This document shows, piece after piece, positions 8,080 through 15,756 of a stretch of 64,000 nucleotides of DNA (position 1 is the stretch's first letter; every line of letters begins with the position of its first letter). The notes beneath the pieces were generated by a model. It was not told where the DNA came from, made no database searches, and saw only the letters and a list, made by a program, of their open reading frames with translations. Where the stretch lies: assembly GCF_010728725.1 (NCBI RefSeq), contig NZ_AP022606.1, positions 186,001 to 250,000 of the forward strand, written 5' to 3'. A program made the position numbers and the translations under genes. The stretch comes from Mycobacterium branderi. GTDB taxonomy: Bacteria > Actinomycetota > Actinomycetes > Mycobacteriales > Mycobacteriaceae.

Positions 8080-8598
8080 CTACTTGATGGTAATCCCGCG
8101 ACGAGCGGCCACCTCGTACGCATCATGCCTGTCGATCATCGGAGCGACATCGCTCAGCTTGGTGACACCAGGCACGTCGGCAAAGTCCGGACCGAGGTTT
8201 TCGGCCATCATCGCCGCAAAGTTGGTGTCCATATACATCCGCTCGCCAGAAATCAGCTTCTGCTCGGGATCGAAGGACATAACGACGATGTATCCGCCGG
8301 TAACCCGCTCGCCGGCAGAGGTGGTGAACGACACGTGCGCCTCGCGGACCAGCGTGTTATCCGCGATAGCATGCACTCGCATCTTGGCTGCCACATTCCG
8401 GCGCCGAGTGCCCGGCAGGATGCGGCTGTAGGCCTCCCGAACGGCATCATAGCCATCGAAGGCATATCCCAGGGTCGGAAGCTCATAGTGCGGATTGTCA
8501 ACCAAGGTGACCATTGTGGCGTCGAGGTCTTCTTCCAACTCGCCCTTCTCGTGCGCGAGCAGGATTGCTTCCATTTCCTTCTTGCTCATGGCTTCCAT
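8080..8598 (-). CDS. NTF2/SnoaL-like protein, paralog 2 of 3
   Basis: 172 residues if started at ATG 8598 (MEAMSKKEMEAILLAHE), which aligns with the paralog starts and has AAGGAG about 12 bases upstream; an in-frame ATG at 8643 is less likely. Shared blocks are LDATMVTLVDNPHYEL, FDGYDAVREAYSRILPG, ISGERMYMD and LGPDFADVPGV. The gene is convergent with paralog 1. A motif 1 operator lies at 8726-8737, about 130 bp upstream. The function is unknown; a small lyase or isomerase of the NTF2 fold is the best guess. Confidence 0.75.
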   Translation of the reverse strand: MEAMSKKEMEAILLAHEKGELEEDLDATMVTLVDNPHYELPTLGYAFDGYDAVREAYSRILPGTRRRNVAAKMRVHAIADNTLVREAHVSFTTSAGERVTGGYIVVMSFDPEQKLISGERMYMDTNFAAMMAENLGPDFADVPGVTKLSDVAPMIDRHDAYEVAARRGITIK

Positions 8599-8725
8599 GG
8601 CCTGCAGGGTCTCCTTTGATCCATCACTGGGCTGCGATCGCATCCATCGCCGACCTGGGTCGCGTCGCGGATGCCAGGCTTCCTCTCGGCATCGGCACTG
8701 CGGATCCCGACTCCAGATAACTAGG

Positions 8726-8737
8726 TAGATTGATCTA
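8726..8737. promoter_or_regulatory. Motif 1 operator copy (TAGATTGATCTA)
   Basis: Identical to the copy at 1314-1325. It lies upstream of the minus-strand SnoaL-like gene (start 8598). On the plus strand an ATG overlaps its last base, but the ORF from it is only 15 codons. Confidence 0.6.
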
Positions 8738-8739
8738 TG

Positions 8740-9223
8740 CCGGTGACATTAGCCACTTTCTGGCATGTCGTCAACGTTCCCTAGCGGGGTTATCGACGTG
8801 CTGCCAGTCTCTTTTCCAGCGAAGAGGGTCGCAGACTCGCGGGTTTTCGCGACGTTGATTCGGTCGCTCGGTCGTGAGCCTCGCGGGGCTTTCATCTGTT
8901 CACGCTGCAACAGACCGTGCTTCAGCTGCGACCTGGACCTGTTCACCGGCGAAGAGTCTGTTCATCGCCTCGGACGCGGAATCCAAGCCGTGTACAACGT
9001 AATCTTTCCAACGCAACTGCCCGGATTCGATTCAAGAAGCCAGGTCGCCCTAGGCTTCGCGAGCACGCGAAAAATGGCCCAGGACAACGAATCCTGGATG
9101 GTCAGTCGGTTCATGAGGAACCCATGCGGGCCCACCCGCCGTCCAAACGGGCGACATAGGTTCCTCGCGACCAGTGACCGGATGCGGCGATTGACACCGT
9201 CGCGAAGTCACAGCTAGATTAGA
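8740..9223. other. About 480 bp without a recognisable gene
   Basis: Open frames on both strands are short and show no family features or coding-like composition. The stretch contains several inverted repeats: GAGGAACC at 9115-9122 against GGTTCCTC at 9159-9166 with an inner GCGGG/CCCGC stem, and CAGGA/TCCTG around 9080-9096. It could be the remains of an insertion element or of a lost gene. I see nothing that identifies it. Confidence 0.5.
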
Positions 9224-9235
9224 TAGAACAATCTA
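9224..9235. promoter_or_regulatory. Motif 1 operator copy (TAGAACAATCTA)
   Basis: One mismatch to TAGATCAATCTA. Its last base is the A of an ATG at 9235 that opens a 34-codon ORF leading into the SDR at 9339. This repeats the operator-against-ATG arrangement seen at 1314-1328. Confidence 0.6.
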
Positions 9236-9339
9236 TGCGGCTGCTGCCGTTTTGGCGGCGACGACTGCCGATCATTCGAACCGCTCGACAGCTGTCCCAA
9301 GCAGAAATGCCATCACGCATGAGGAGACGAGAGGTCTGA
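9235..9339 (+). CDS. Possible 34-residue leader ORF coupled to the downstream SDR
   Basis: An ATG directly overlapping the motif 1 operator starts a frame of 34 codons whose TGA (9337-9339) overlaps the ATG of the SDR as TGATG. The peptide is basic (MRLLPFWRRRLPIIRTARQL at its start) and resembles no family known to me. If transcription starts at or near 9235, ribosomes would translate this first and re-initiate at the SDR. It may equally be chance reading of leader sequence. Confidence 0.35.
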   Translation: MRLLPFWRRRLPIIRTARQLSQAEMPSRMRRREV

Positions 9340-10082
9340 TGGGGAATCTAGAAGGCAAGGTTGCGATCGTGACCGGATCGTCGCGCGGTATCGGAGCGGC
9401 AATCGCACGACGATTAGCGGCCGATGGCGCGGCCGTGGTGGTGAACTATGTGGCCTCTGCAGACAAAGCGCACGCAGTGGTCGAGGGTATTCAGCAGGCC
9501 GGCGGCACGGCGACCGCGATCCAGGCCGACATGGGTGACTGGTCGCAAGCCCAGGCGCTAGTTCAGAAGGCGGCAGCGGAGTTCGGCCGCCTCGACATCT
9601 TGGTCAACAACGCGGTACAGGAGGTGGGCAGAGAGCCCATCGAGGACCTCACCGAGGAGTTCACCTACAAGCAATTCGCGGTCATTGTGATCGGGCCGAT
9701 TGCGGCCATGCAGGCGGCTGCGCCGCTGCTTCCCGAAGGCGGTCGCATCATCAACATCAGCTCGTGCGTCACGGTCCACCCGGTCCCGTGGAGCACCGTC
9801 TACTCGGGGACGAAGGCCGGCCTGGAAGGGGCGACCAGGTCGCTTGCCGCCGAGCTCGGGCCGCGGAACATCACCGTTAACTCGATCGGGGTTGGTTTCA
9901 CCAAAACGGATTTGATCGGAACGAACACGAAAGAGCAGGACGATGCCTTGATCGCCCGCACACCGCTGGGCCGCATCGGAGAGCCCGAGGACATCGCCGA
10001 CGCGGTATCGCTACTCGCGTCACCGGATGCGCGGTGGATCACGGGACAACTGGTGCTGGCGAGCGGGGGCATCGTTCCCTGA
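9339..10082 (+). CDS. Short-chain dehydrogenase/reductase
   Basis: 247 residues from ATG 9339, chosen because GAGAGG lies upstream and the SDR fold begins at once (MGNLEGKVAIVTGSSRGIG). Catalytic residues are Ser142 region, Tyr155 and Lys159 in YSGTK. The usual NNAG is NNAV (90-93), a change in a normally conserved turn. The ending GQLVLASGGIVP fits a FabG-like enzyme. It lies downstream of motif 1 copy 9224-9235 and before a block of decayed genes. The substrate is unknown. Confidence 0.9.
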   Translation: MGNLEGKVAIVTGSSRGIGAAIARRLAADGAAVVVNYVASADKAHAVVEGIQQAGGTATAIQADMGDWSQAQALVQKAAAEFGRLDILVNNAVQEVGREPIEDLTEEFTYKQFAVIVIGPIAAMQAAAPLLPEGGRIINISSCVTVHPVPWSTVYSGTKAGLEGATRSLAAELGPRNITVNSIGVGFTKTDLIGTNTKEQDDALIARTPLGRIGEPEDIADAVSLLASPDARWITGQLVLASGGIVP

Positions 10083-10176
10083 CGCAAGTTCTAACCGGCG
10101 CGTCATCTACGCCGTGTGAATGAAACCCGTTTTGCCCCAAGGTAATGCACATCAGTGACGTCACCAAGCACGTATC

Positions 10177-10380
10177 GGCGGCGACACACTGGCGGTGACC
10201 GGACCTGCCGGAACGCTGGGCGGCTATGCCATTCCAGCTGGCCAAGGTGGAGGGGCTCAGAGTCATCGCCGATGCGTCCGAAGCCGACGAGCAGCTCGTC
10301 CGCGAACTCGGCGCCGACCATGTCATTCGCCGCGGCAAGGATTTTGGCAGCCAGGTCCGCGAGATCGGTCCAAGGCGGCG
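10177..10380 (+). pseudogene. Remnant of a zinc-independent MDR/quinone oxidoreductase
   Basis: Reading the plus strand gives GGDTLAVTGPAGTLGGYAI, then after a one-base shift QLAKVEGLRVIADASEADEQ followed by LVRELGADHVIRRG. This is the Rossmann cofactor-binding part of a medium-chain oxidoreductase. The shift is one extra T in the run GCCATTCCAG near 10229. No N-terminal catalytic domain or C-terminus is present, so this is a decayed fragment and not a gene. Confidence 0.7.
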
Positions 10381-10408
10381 TTCGCGGCCGTTTGGTTCTG
10401 GAGTTCTG

Positions 10409-10667
10409 ATGCCGGGGAACGAGTCCGCGGAGTCTGTGGTGTGTGACTTCATGGCTGCGTGGCGGCGTTGGCAAGTAGACGAACTCGCCGGCTTCCTCGG
10501 CGATGACGCAGTTTGGGTCGACGGCTACAACGTCGAAATCATCGGCGCGTTCGACGTTGACCAGCAGCGGGCTAATTGTCCGATGGCGCGACTACTACGA
10601 CTCCCGAACGCTCGAGGCCAGCATCCGTAACCACCCATGCGCGCGTCGCGCGAGTTCACGCTGTTGA
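10409..10667 (+). pseudogene. Remnant of a limonene-1,2-epoxide hydrolase-like gene
   Basis: From ATG 10409 the frame gives ESVVCDFMAAWRRWQVDELA and then FLGDDAVWVDG, the N-terminus of the LEH-type fold. It jumps straight to a C-terminal strand like NVEIIGAFDVDQQ. The downstream frame then gives GLIVRWRDYYDSRTLEASIR, the conserved LEH C-terminus. An internal deletion of about 60 codons and one extra C near 10568 explain both breaks. LEH-fold enzymes open epoxides in terpene and related catabolism, which fits the surrounding cluster. Confidence 0.65.
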
Positions 10668-10889
10668 CGAGCCCGCGATTTGGTGACTAACCTATCCACT
10701 AGATCAATCTATCGGCTCGCACATCCACTGTTTTCCATGACAGCGGCGTGTGTGGAGCCGACGGATCGACCGAGGTTGGTGACCGATCTGGCCCGACTGT
10801 AGGACGGGAGAAACGTCTCGCTCACGACCGGTTGCACCGCAGGCCCGCTGGCCGGCCGCGTCGCTGGGCGTCCGATCAAGGAAGGTGTC
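10668..10889. other. Intergenic region before the AcuI-like gene
   Basis: After the pseudogene remnants this stretch holds a motif 1 operator (10700-10711) and no convincing ORF. AAGGAAGG lies just before the ATG at 10890. Confidence 0.5.
10700..10711. promoter_or_regulatory. Motif 1 operator copy (TAGATCAATCTA)
   Basis: Exact reverse complement of the copies at 1314 and 8726. It is the only such site before the plus-strand run AcuI-like (10890), SnoaL-like (11999), alcohol dehydrogenase (12603). Confidence 0.6.
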
Positions 10890-11882
10890 ATGTCCGATTC
10901 TTTCAACGCTTTCGTTTTGAACAAGGGAGAAGGCGGTTTCAGCGCCGGCGTGCAGCAGCTCACGCTCGACGATCTGCCTGCGGGCAACGTCACTGTGCGC
11001 GTGCAGTACTCAAGCGTCAACTACAAGGACGGACTCGCCTGCCTCCCCGAGAGTCCCGTGGTGGCCACGTACCCGATGGTGCCGGGCATCGACCTGGCCG
11101 GCACCGTCGTCGAATCCAGCGATCCGCGCTTCACCGCCGGCCAGGAGGTGCTCGCAATCGGTCGTGCGCTGGGGATTTCGCAATTCGGCGGCTATGCCGA
11201 GTACGCGCGCCTGTCCGGAGATTGGGTTGAGCCACTTCCGGCAGGTCTGACGCTCAAGGAAGCAATGGCTCTCGGGACGGCCGGGTTCACCGCGGGCCTG
11301 TCGATTCAACGGCTGGAGGACAATGGGCTCAAACCGGGCGACGGGCCCGTACTGGTGACCGGCGCGACCGGCGGCGTGGGCAGCGTTGCGGTGAACATGC
11401 TTGCCGGCCTTGGCTATGAGGTCGCCGCTAGCACGGGAAAGGCGGCGGAGCACGAGTATCTCCAGAAGTTGGGCGCCAGCAAGATCCTCAGCCGCGAGGA
11501 TGTCTCAGGGCAGAGCGATAGCCCCCTGGAAGCCGAACTCTGGGCTGGCGCTGTTGATCCGGTGGGCGCCGACACCACGGCGTACCTGCTGCGCACCACG
11601 CGTTACGGCGGTTCGGTCGCGACCTGCGGGCTCACCGGCGGCTTCGCGATCGGCACCACCGTGCTGCCGTTCATCCTCCGTGGGGTGAACCTGTTGGGGA
11701 TCGACTCCGTTCAGTGCCCAGCCGACGTGCGCGGTGCGGTGTGGAAGCGCCTGGGATCAGACCTCAAGCCGAAGAACCTGGCGGAGAGCATCTCTCACGA
11801 GATCGGACTTGACGAGATCCCCGCGGTGACTGCGAGCATCCTCGGCGGTGCGGTGAAAGGTCGAACGATCGTACGGCTCTAG
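10890..11882 (+). CDS. AcuI/YhdH-type acryloyl-CoA reductase-like oxidoreductase
   Basis: 330 residues, zinc-independent medium-chain dehydrogenase. SVNYKDGLACLPESPVV and YPMVPGIDLAGTVVES are typical of the YhdH/AcuI branch, GPVLVTGATGGVGSVAVNML is the cofactor loop, and the end GAVKGRTIVRL is characteristic. The branch reduces acryloyl-CoA or similar enoyl-CoA esters with NADPH. AAGGAAGG supports ATG 10890. It lies downstream of motif 1 copy 10700-10711. A role in reducing an enoyl-CoA made by the local catabolic enzymes is likely but the natural substrate is not known. Confidence 0.88.
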   Translation: MSDSFNAFVLNKGEGGFSAGVQQLTLDDLPAGNVTVRVQYSSVNYKDGLACLPESPVVATYPMVPGIDLAGTVVESSDPRFTAGQEVLAIGRALGISQFGGYAEYARLSGDWVEPLPAGLTLKEAMALGTAGFTAGLSIQRLEDNGLKPGDGPVLVTGATGGVGSVAVNMLAGLGYEVAASTGKAAEHEYLQKLGASKILSREDVSGQSDSPLEAELWAGAVDPVGADTTAYLLRTTRYGGSVATCGLTGGFAIGTTVLPFILRGVNLLGIDSVQCPADVRGAVWKRLGSDLKPKNLAESISHEIGLDEIPAVTASILGGAVKGRTIVRL

Positions 11883-11947
11883 GCGACATGCATGCAGCCG
11901 GTGTTCGTGACGGCATCCGCCCAGCAAGATTTCGACAATTTGACCCA

Positions 11948-11971
11948 ATCTGACAAACAGGCCCGTCAGAA
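11948..11971. promoter_or_regulatory. Motif 2 operator copy (ATCTGACA-N8-CGTCAGAA)
   Basis: A perfect left arm and six of eight bases in the right arm, with the same 8-base spacing as the perfect copy at 29152-29175. It lies 27 bp before the SnoaL-like gene at 11999. Confidence 0.55.
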
Positions 11972-11998
11972 TGGGAGTTCGGCAGAGAGGAACCGTTA

Positions 11999-12511
11999 AT
12001 GGCAACAACACTGACGTTGGAGCAGATGGAAGAGTTGCTCAGGCTCCACGAGGAGGCTGAGTTCAATCTCGACCTCGATGCAACGATGGCAACGCTCGTC
12101 GAGAACCCCGTTTACGAGTTGCCCTCGCTCAACTTCTACATCGAGGGCCGGGAAGCCGTCGAAGAGCTCTATCGGCGGATGCTTCACGGCGGAGACGTGC
12201 GGAACTTCTGGGCGGATAAGCGCACGCACGCAATCTCCCCGAGCAGCCTTATTCGCGAGGCGTGGGTGTACTTCGACACCGATGAGGGAGTCCGTACCAC
12301 CGGCAGCTACAACGTCGTGATGGACTTCGAAGGCGACAAGATCGCCGGCGAGCGGATGTTCATGGACGCCAGTTTCACCAAGACAATGGCCGCGGTTCTC
12401 GGGCCTGATTTCGCTGACGTTCCAGGCGTTTACCCCCTGAACCAGAAGCAGCCGCCACCCGTGCCGCGCCTGGATCGGGCGGCCGCGCACGCAGCCAACT
12501 CGAATCACTGA
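11999..12511 (+). CDS. NTF2/SnoaL-like protein, paralog 3 of 3
   Basis: 170 residues. Blocks shared with the proteins at 7467 and 8080 are LTLEQMEELLRLHEE, LDATMATLVENPVYELPSL, IAGERMFMD and LGPDFADVPGV; the C-terminus is different (proline- and alanine-rich). AGAGAGG lies upstream of the ATG. Unlike its paralogs it has a motif 2 operator (11948-11971), so the copies may answer to different regulators. The function is unknown. Confidence 0.78.
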   Translation: MATTLTLEQMEELLRLHEEAEFNLDLDATMATLVENPVYELPSLNFYIEGREAVEELYRRMLHGGDVRNFWADKRTHAISPSSLIREAWVYFDTDEGVRTTGSYNVVMDFEGDKIAGERMFMDASFTKTMAAVLGPDFADVPGVYPLNQKQPPPVPRLDRAAAHAANSNH

Positions 12512-12602
12512 TCCCACAGCACCCGCCAAATACCGCGGGAACTCGTCGAAATACCGCCGTATGGCGGATGATTCACTTGGTATCCAGCCGCACGGTGGAG
12601 GC

Positions 12603-13763
12603 ATGAAGGCAGTCGTTTGTAGCGCGGGACAGCTCGAAGTCACGGATATTCCCAATCCCAGGCCGGGACCGGGGCAGGTTCTCGTCAACGTGTCGCATTG
12701 CGGGATATGCGGTTCGGATCTGCATGCCCGCGTGCACACCGACCAACTAGCCGACATGGCCACGACTGTCGGTTATGACCAAATGCCGCGGTACGAGGAC
12801 AAGGTGGTGTTCGGCCATGAATTCTGCGGCGAGGTGGTCGAATACGGGCCGGACACGCTTTGCCGCTGGAAGCCGGGCACGCCTGTGGTGGCGATGCCCA
12901 TGTGCCGCAACGGGCGCGACGTACAATTCATCGGGGCCTCGACGGAGGTGCCGGGTGGGTACGCCGAGCAGATCGTCGTGCAGGAATCGATGACGTTCGA
13001 CGTGCCGAACGGCTTGCCGGCCGCACATGCGGCGCTGACCGAGCCAATGGCAGTCGCGTGGCACGCGGTGCGCCGCAGTGGAATCAGAAAGAAGCAGAAC
13101 GCCTACGTCATCGGCTGCGGTCCGATCGGGTTGGCTGTGATCGCGATGCTGAAGGCGGCCGGCGTGCGGGCCGTCGTCGCATCCGACTTCTCTCCGCGGC
13201 GCCGAGAGTTGGCCGCGCGCTTGGGAGCTGACATTGTGGTCGATCCACGCAACGCGGACCCGTTCTCGTCGTCGCCGCGGCCGAACCGGCTCAACAACGT
13301 CCGGGATCTACTGAACCTCGGCTTCGACACCATGGAGAAGTTGCGCTGGATCCCGAATCTGCCTTGGTGGTATGCATTTCGCGTCGCACACAAGCTGGAA
13401 ATCGGCCCTTCGGGGCCAGTCGTCTTCGAATGTGTGGGCGTGCCGGGCATGATCGACAACCTGCTCGCGACCGTGCCCATGATGAGCCGCATCATCGTGG
13501 CGGGTGCCTGCCTCGAACCCGACACGTTCCGCCCCGGAATGGCCATCAATAAAGAGATCGACCTCCGCTTCTCCACCGGATACGACCCCGGCGAATTCCG
13601 CGACACGCTACACATGCTCGCCGATGGAACAGTCGACCCCGCGCCCCTCATCACCGGAACGGTCGGATTCTCAGGTGTGGAAGCAGCGTTCGCCGCCCTG
13701 GGTAACGCCGAGGAGCACGCCAAGATCCTGGTCGACCCCGCCAGCACGGCCACGATGCCGTAG
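12603..13763 (+). CDS. Zinc-dependent alcohol dehydrogenase family protein
   Basis: 386 residues from ATG 12603, where similarity to the family begins (MKAVVCSAGQLEVTDIPNPR); ATG 12561 is an in-frame alternative. CGICGSDLH gives the catalytic-zinc Cys36, GHE the His72/Glu73 pair, and YVIGCGPIGLAVIAM the cofactor loop. The four-cysteine structural-zinc lobe is not obvious. It should oxidise an alcohol or reduce a ketone with NAD(P). CCGCC/GGCGG around 12552-12565 can form a hairpin just upstream. It is the last gene of the plus-strand run starting at 10890. Confidence 0.87.
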   Translation: MKAVVCSAGQLEVTDIPNPRPGPGQVLVNVSHCGICGSDLHARVHTDQLADMATTVGYDQMPRYEDKVVFGHEFCGEVVEYGPDTLCRWKPGTPVVAMPMCRNGRDVQFIGASTEVPGGYAEQIVVQESMTFDVPNGLPAAHAALTEPMAVAWHAVRRSGIRKKQNAYVIGCGPIGLAVIAMLKAAGVRAVVASDFSPRRRELAARLGADIVVDPRNADPFSSSPRPNRLNNVRDLLNLGFDTMEKLRWIPNLPWWYAFRVAHKLEIGPSGPVVFECVGVPGMIDNLLATVPMMSRIIVAGACLEPDTFRPGMAINKEIDLRFSTGYDPGEFRDTLHMLADGTVDPAPLITGTVGFSGVEAAFAALGNAEEHAKILVDPASTATMP

Positions 13764-13849
13764 CCGGGATCTAAACACTCACGCGGGGCAACGACGCCTG
13801 CGCGATGGGACTCAGTCGATGCCCTCTTCGAGCACAGCGGTGATGCTCT

Positions 13850-14815
13850 TCACGTGTCGAGAATTCTTGCGACCCAGTCGTTGCGCGCAGCGGCCGCGGC
13901 ATGCGCCAGTGCCGTGTGCGGTGCGATCAGATCGAAGCTGTGGAACCCTCCTGGCCACACATGCAGCTCGGCCTGGACACCGGCACACCACAGGCTTGTC
14001 GCGTAGGCGACGGCTTCGTCGCGGAACACCTCCGACGAGCCGCAGTCGATGAAGGCCGGCGGCAGGCCGGAAAGATCGGTCGCACGCGCGGGTGCAGCGT
14101 AAATCGACACGTCATCGGTACCGCGGCGATCTCCCAGGAGAGCAGTCCAACCCGTCACGTTGCTCGCCCTGATCCAGATCCCTTCGTCGTAGCACTGCAT
14201 GCTCGACGCGGTCTGGTCACGGTCGTCGAGCATGGGGCACATCAATACCTGGCCAGCGAGCTTGGGCCCGTTGCGATCACGCGCCAGCAGCGCATTACCG
14301 GCGGCGAGTCCGCCGCCCGCACTGGTGCCGGCGATGATGAGGCGGTCGAGATCGATTCCCAGCTCGGCGGCGTGCTTGGCCGTCCAGAGCAGGCCGGCGT
14401 AGCAGTCCTCGACCGGGTAGGGGTCCGGGAACTCCGGGGCGATCCGGTATTCGACAGTGACGGCGACGGCATCGTGCGCGACGATCGACGGCATGATTTG
14501 CCCGACGCCGGCCATGCGGTTGCCGACGATCATCCCGCCGCCGTGGATGTGGTAGATGCCGGGGCCGACGTCGGACTTGTCGGTCCGCGCGATGACGGAG
14601 GCGACGAGCTCCGCACCCTCGTAGCCGCGGATCGTGACATCGCGCCGGACGAGGCCGGCTGCTGTCAGCTCGTCGTCGGTAATGATCCCCGGCGGCTGCG
14701 CATTACGCAGCTCCGCGATCGTCTCAAGGGTGGCCTCGGGTATCTGGTCGCCGATCGCGGCGAGGACTGTCTGCAGCTCAGGGTCGAACGGCGGTCGGGG
14801 GCCGAGCCCGCGCAT
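13850..14815 (-). CDS. Alpha/beta hydrolase, hormone-sensitive-lipase type esterase
   Basis: 321 residues from ATG 14815, chosen for the GGAGG seven bases upstream. IYHIHGGGMIVGN is the oxyanion-hole HGGG motif of the HSL family, IIAGTSAGGGLAAGNAL carries the nucleophile Ser, FIDCGSSEVFRDE the Asp/Glu region, and WPGGFHSFD the catalytic His. The protein has no signal peptide, so it should act in the cytoplasm on acyl esters. It is the last of a minus-strand series behind the mce operon and is convergent with the alcohol dehydrogenase. Confidence 0.9.
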   Translation of the reverse strand: MRGLGPRPPFDPELQTVLAAIGDQIPEATLETIAELRNAQPPGIITDDELTAAGLVRRDVTIRGYEGAELVASVIARTDKSDVGPGIYHIHGGGMIVGNRMAGVGQIMPSIVAHDAVAVTVEYRIAPEFPDPYPVEDCYAGLLWTAKHAAELGIDLDRLIIAGTSAGGGLAAGNALLARDRNGPKLAGQVLMCPMLDDRDQTASSMQCYDEGIWIRASNVTGWTALLGDRRGTDDVSIYAAPARATDLSGLPPAFIDCGSSEVFRDEAVAYATSLWCAGVQAELHVWPGGFHSFDLIAPHTALAHAAAAARNDWVARILDT

Positions 14816-14883
14816 TCTGGGCCTCCTCAAAAACTCGGCGCGGCTCCGCCATTCGCTCGGACCGCGCACACAGTCGCATTACT

Positions 14884-15063
14884 TCATTTGTCCTGTGCTA
14901 GATCGCGAGCCGACGCAATGATTGCACGCACGGTGCGCCGACATCGCCCGCACTCCGATCCGGCGCCACATTCCCGTGCAACTTCCTTCGATGTCGACGC
15001 ACCCGCAATGACCGCCTCGGCAATGGTTTTCGTCGTGGCTCCTGTACACAGGCAGACATACAT
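14884..15063 (-). CDS. BFD-like [2Fe-2S] ferredoxin
   Basis: 59 residues from ATG 15063. MYVCLCTGATTKTI and CGAGSECGRC give the ligand set Cys4, Cys6, Cys38, Cys41 of the bacterioferritin-associated ferredoxin (BFD) fold; Cys32 is extra. Such proteins bind one [2Fe-2S] cluster and either release iron from bacterioferritin or act as electron carriers. No bacterioferritin gene is nearby. It starts 10 bp after the upstream gene's stop on the same strand. Confidence 0.85.
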   Translation of the reverse strand: MYVCLCTGATTKTIAEAVIAGASTSKEVARECGAGSECGRCRRTVRAIIASARDLAQDK

Positions 15064-15073
15064 CAGCGGTCCG

Positions 15074-15700
15074 CTAAGCCTCAGCCCGGACCCGCATGAC
15101 ACCTCGCAGCGTTCCCAGAAACAATGGCGGATATGCGCCGAATCCCGCGCCATGCATCCATTCCGCAACGTCGGGATCGGTTTGCTCGATCAATCGCTTC
15201 GCCTTCGTGGCGTCGTCTACCTGATGGAGAACCATGACCTCGCGATCGTCGTCGAACGCTTGATACACCCAAAGTTTCTGCACCCCGGCCGCTTCGATCT
15301 GCTCAAGCGTGCGATGAATGTGCTTGAGCAGGGTCGCAACGTCGTCGACCAACGCGATCACGGCGACGACCACGCCGGCGGGTTTGCCCTGCAACGGCGC
15401 ATGTATCTCAATCTTCTCGACGATTTCGCCGACGAACACCGCCGGGATGTCCTCAACCCCGCCCGAGTCGAACCACTCGAAGACGACAGGTGAGCGCAAC
15501 AGCTCCGCACGGGGAACCTTGTTACGGACCCCGATAGTCACGAAGACCCGGCCCTGCGTCTGGACCGACTCATACATCACGACGTGGTGCGCGCCGATGC
15601 TGGCAAGATCCGACTCACGCTTGACAAGCTCAGACCACGCGTGGCCGGGATTGCTCACACGGTAATCCGATGCGAGGACCAAGGACACTCTAGTAGCCAC
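15074..15700 (-). CDS. Conserved hypothetical protein
   Basis: 208 residues, no signal peptide or membrane helix. I do not recognise a named family. The two halves (VFVTIGVRNKVPRAEL and VWVYQAFDDDREVMVLHQV) have the strand-helix rhythm of dimeric alpha/beta-barrel (ABM/NIPSNAP-like) domains, so it may be a duplicated small-barrel protein. It sits 56 bp downstream of the last mce operon gene on the same strand and 10 bp before the ferredoxin, so it may be part of the same transcript. The function is unknown. Confidence 0.7.
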   Translation of the reverse strand: MATRVSLVLASDYRVSNPGHAWSELVKRESDLASIGAHHVVMYESVQTQGRVFVTIGVRNKVPRAELLRSPVVFEWFDSGGVEDIPAVFVGEIVEKIEIHAPLQGKPAGVVVAVIALVDDVATLLKHIHRTLEQIEAAGVQKLWVYQAFDDDREVMVLHQVDDATKAKRLIEQTDPDVAEWMHGAGFGAYPPLFLGTLRGVMRVRAEA

Positions 15701-15756
15701 CTATTCGCGTGAACTGCGTCGAGAGGTGAAACACCTTCGGTGAAAGCCCATTTGAT

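Noticed and set aside
8765..9217. 150-codon plus-strand frame upstream of the SDR
   Set aside because: No family features, mixed composition and no ribosome-binding site; treated as non-coding with possible element remnants.
10039..10474. Minus-strand frames over the 10.1-10.5 kb region
   Set aside because: The plus strand in the same place reads as decayed oxidoreductase and epoxide-hydrolase fragments, which explains the sequence better.
14895..14906. CTAGATCGCGAG as another motif 1 copy
   Set aside because: Only the left half matches and it lies inside the 3' end of the ferredoxin gene.
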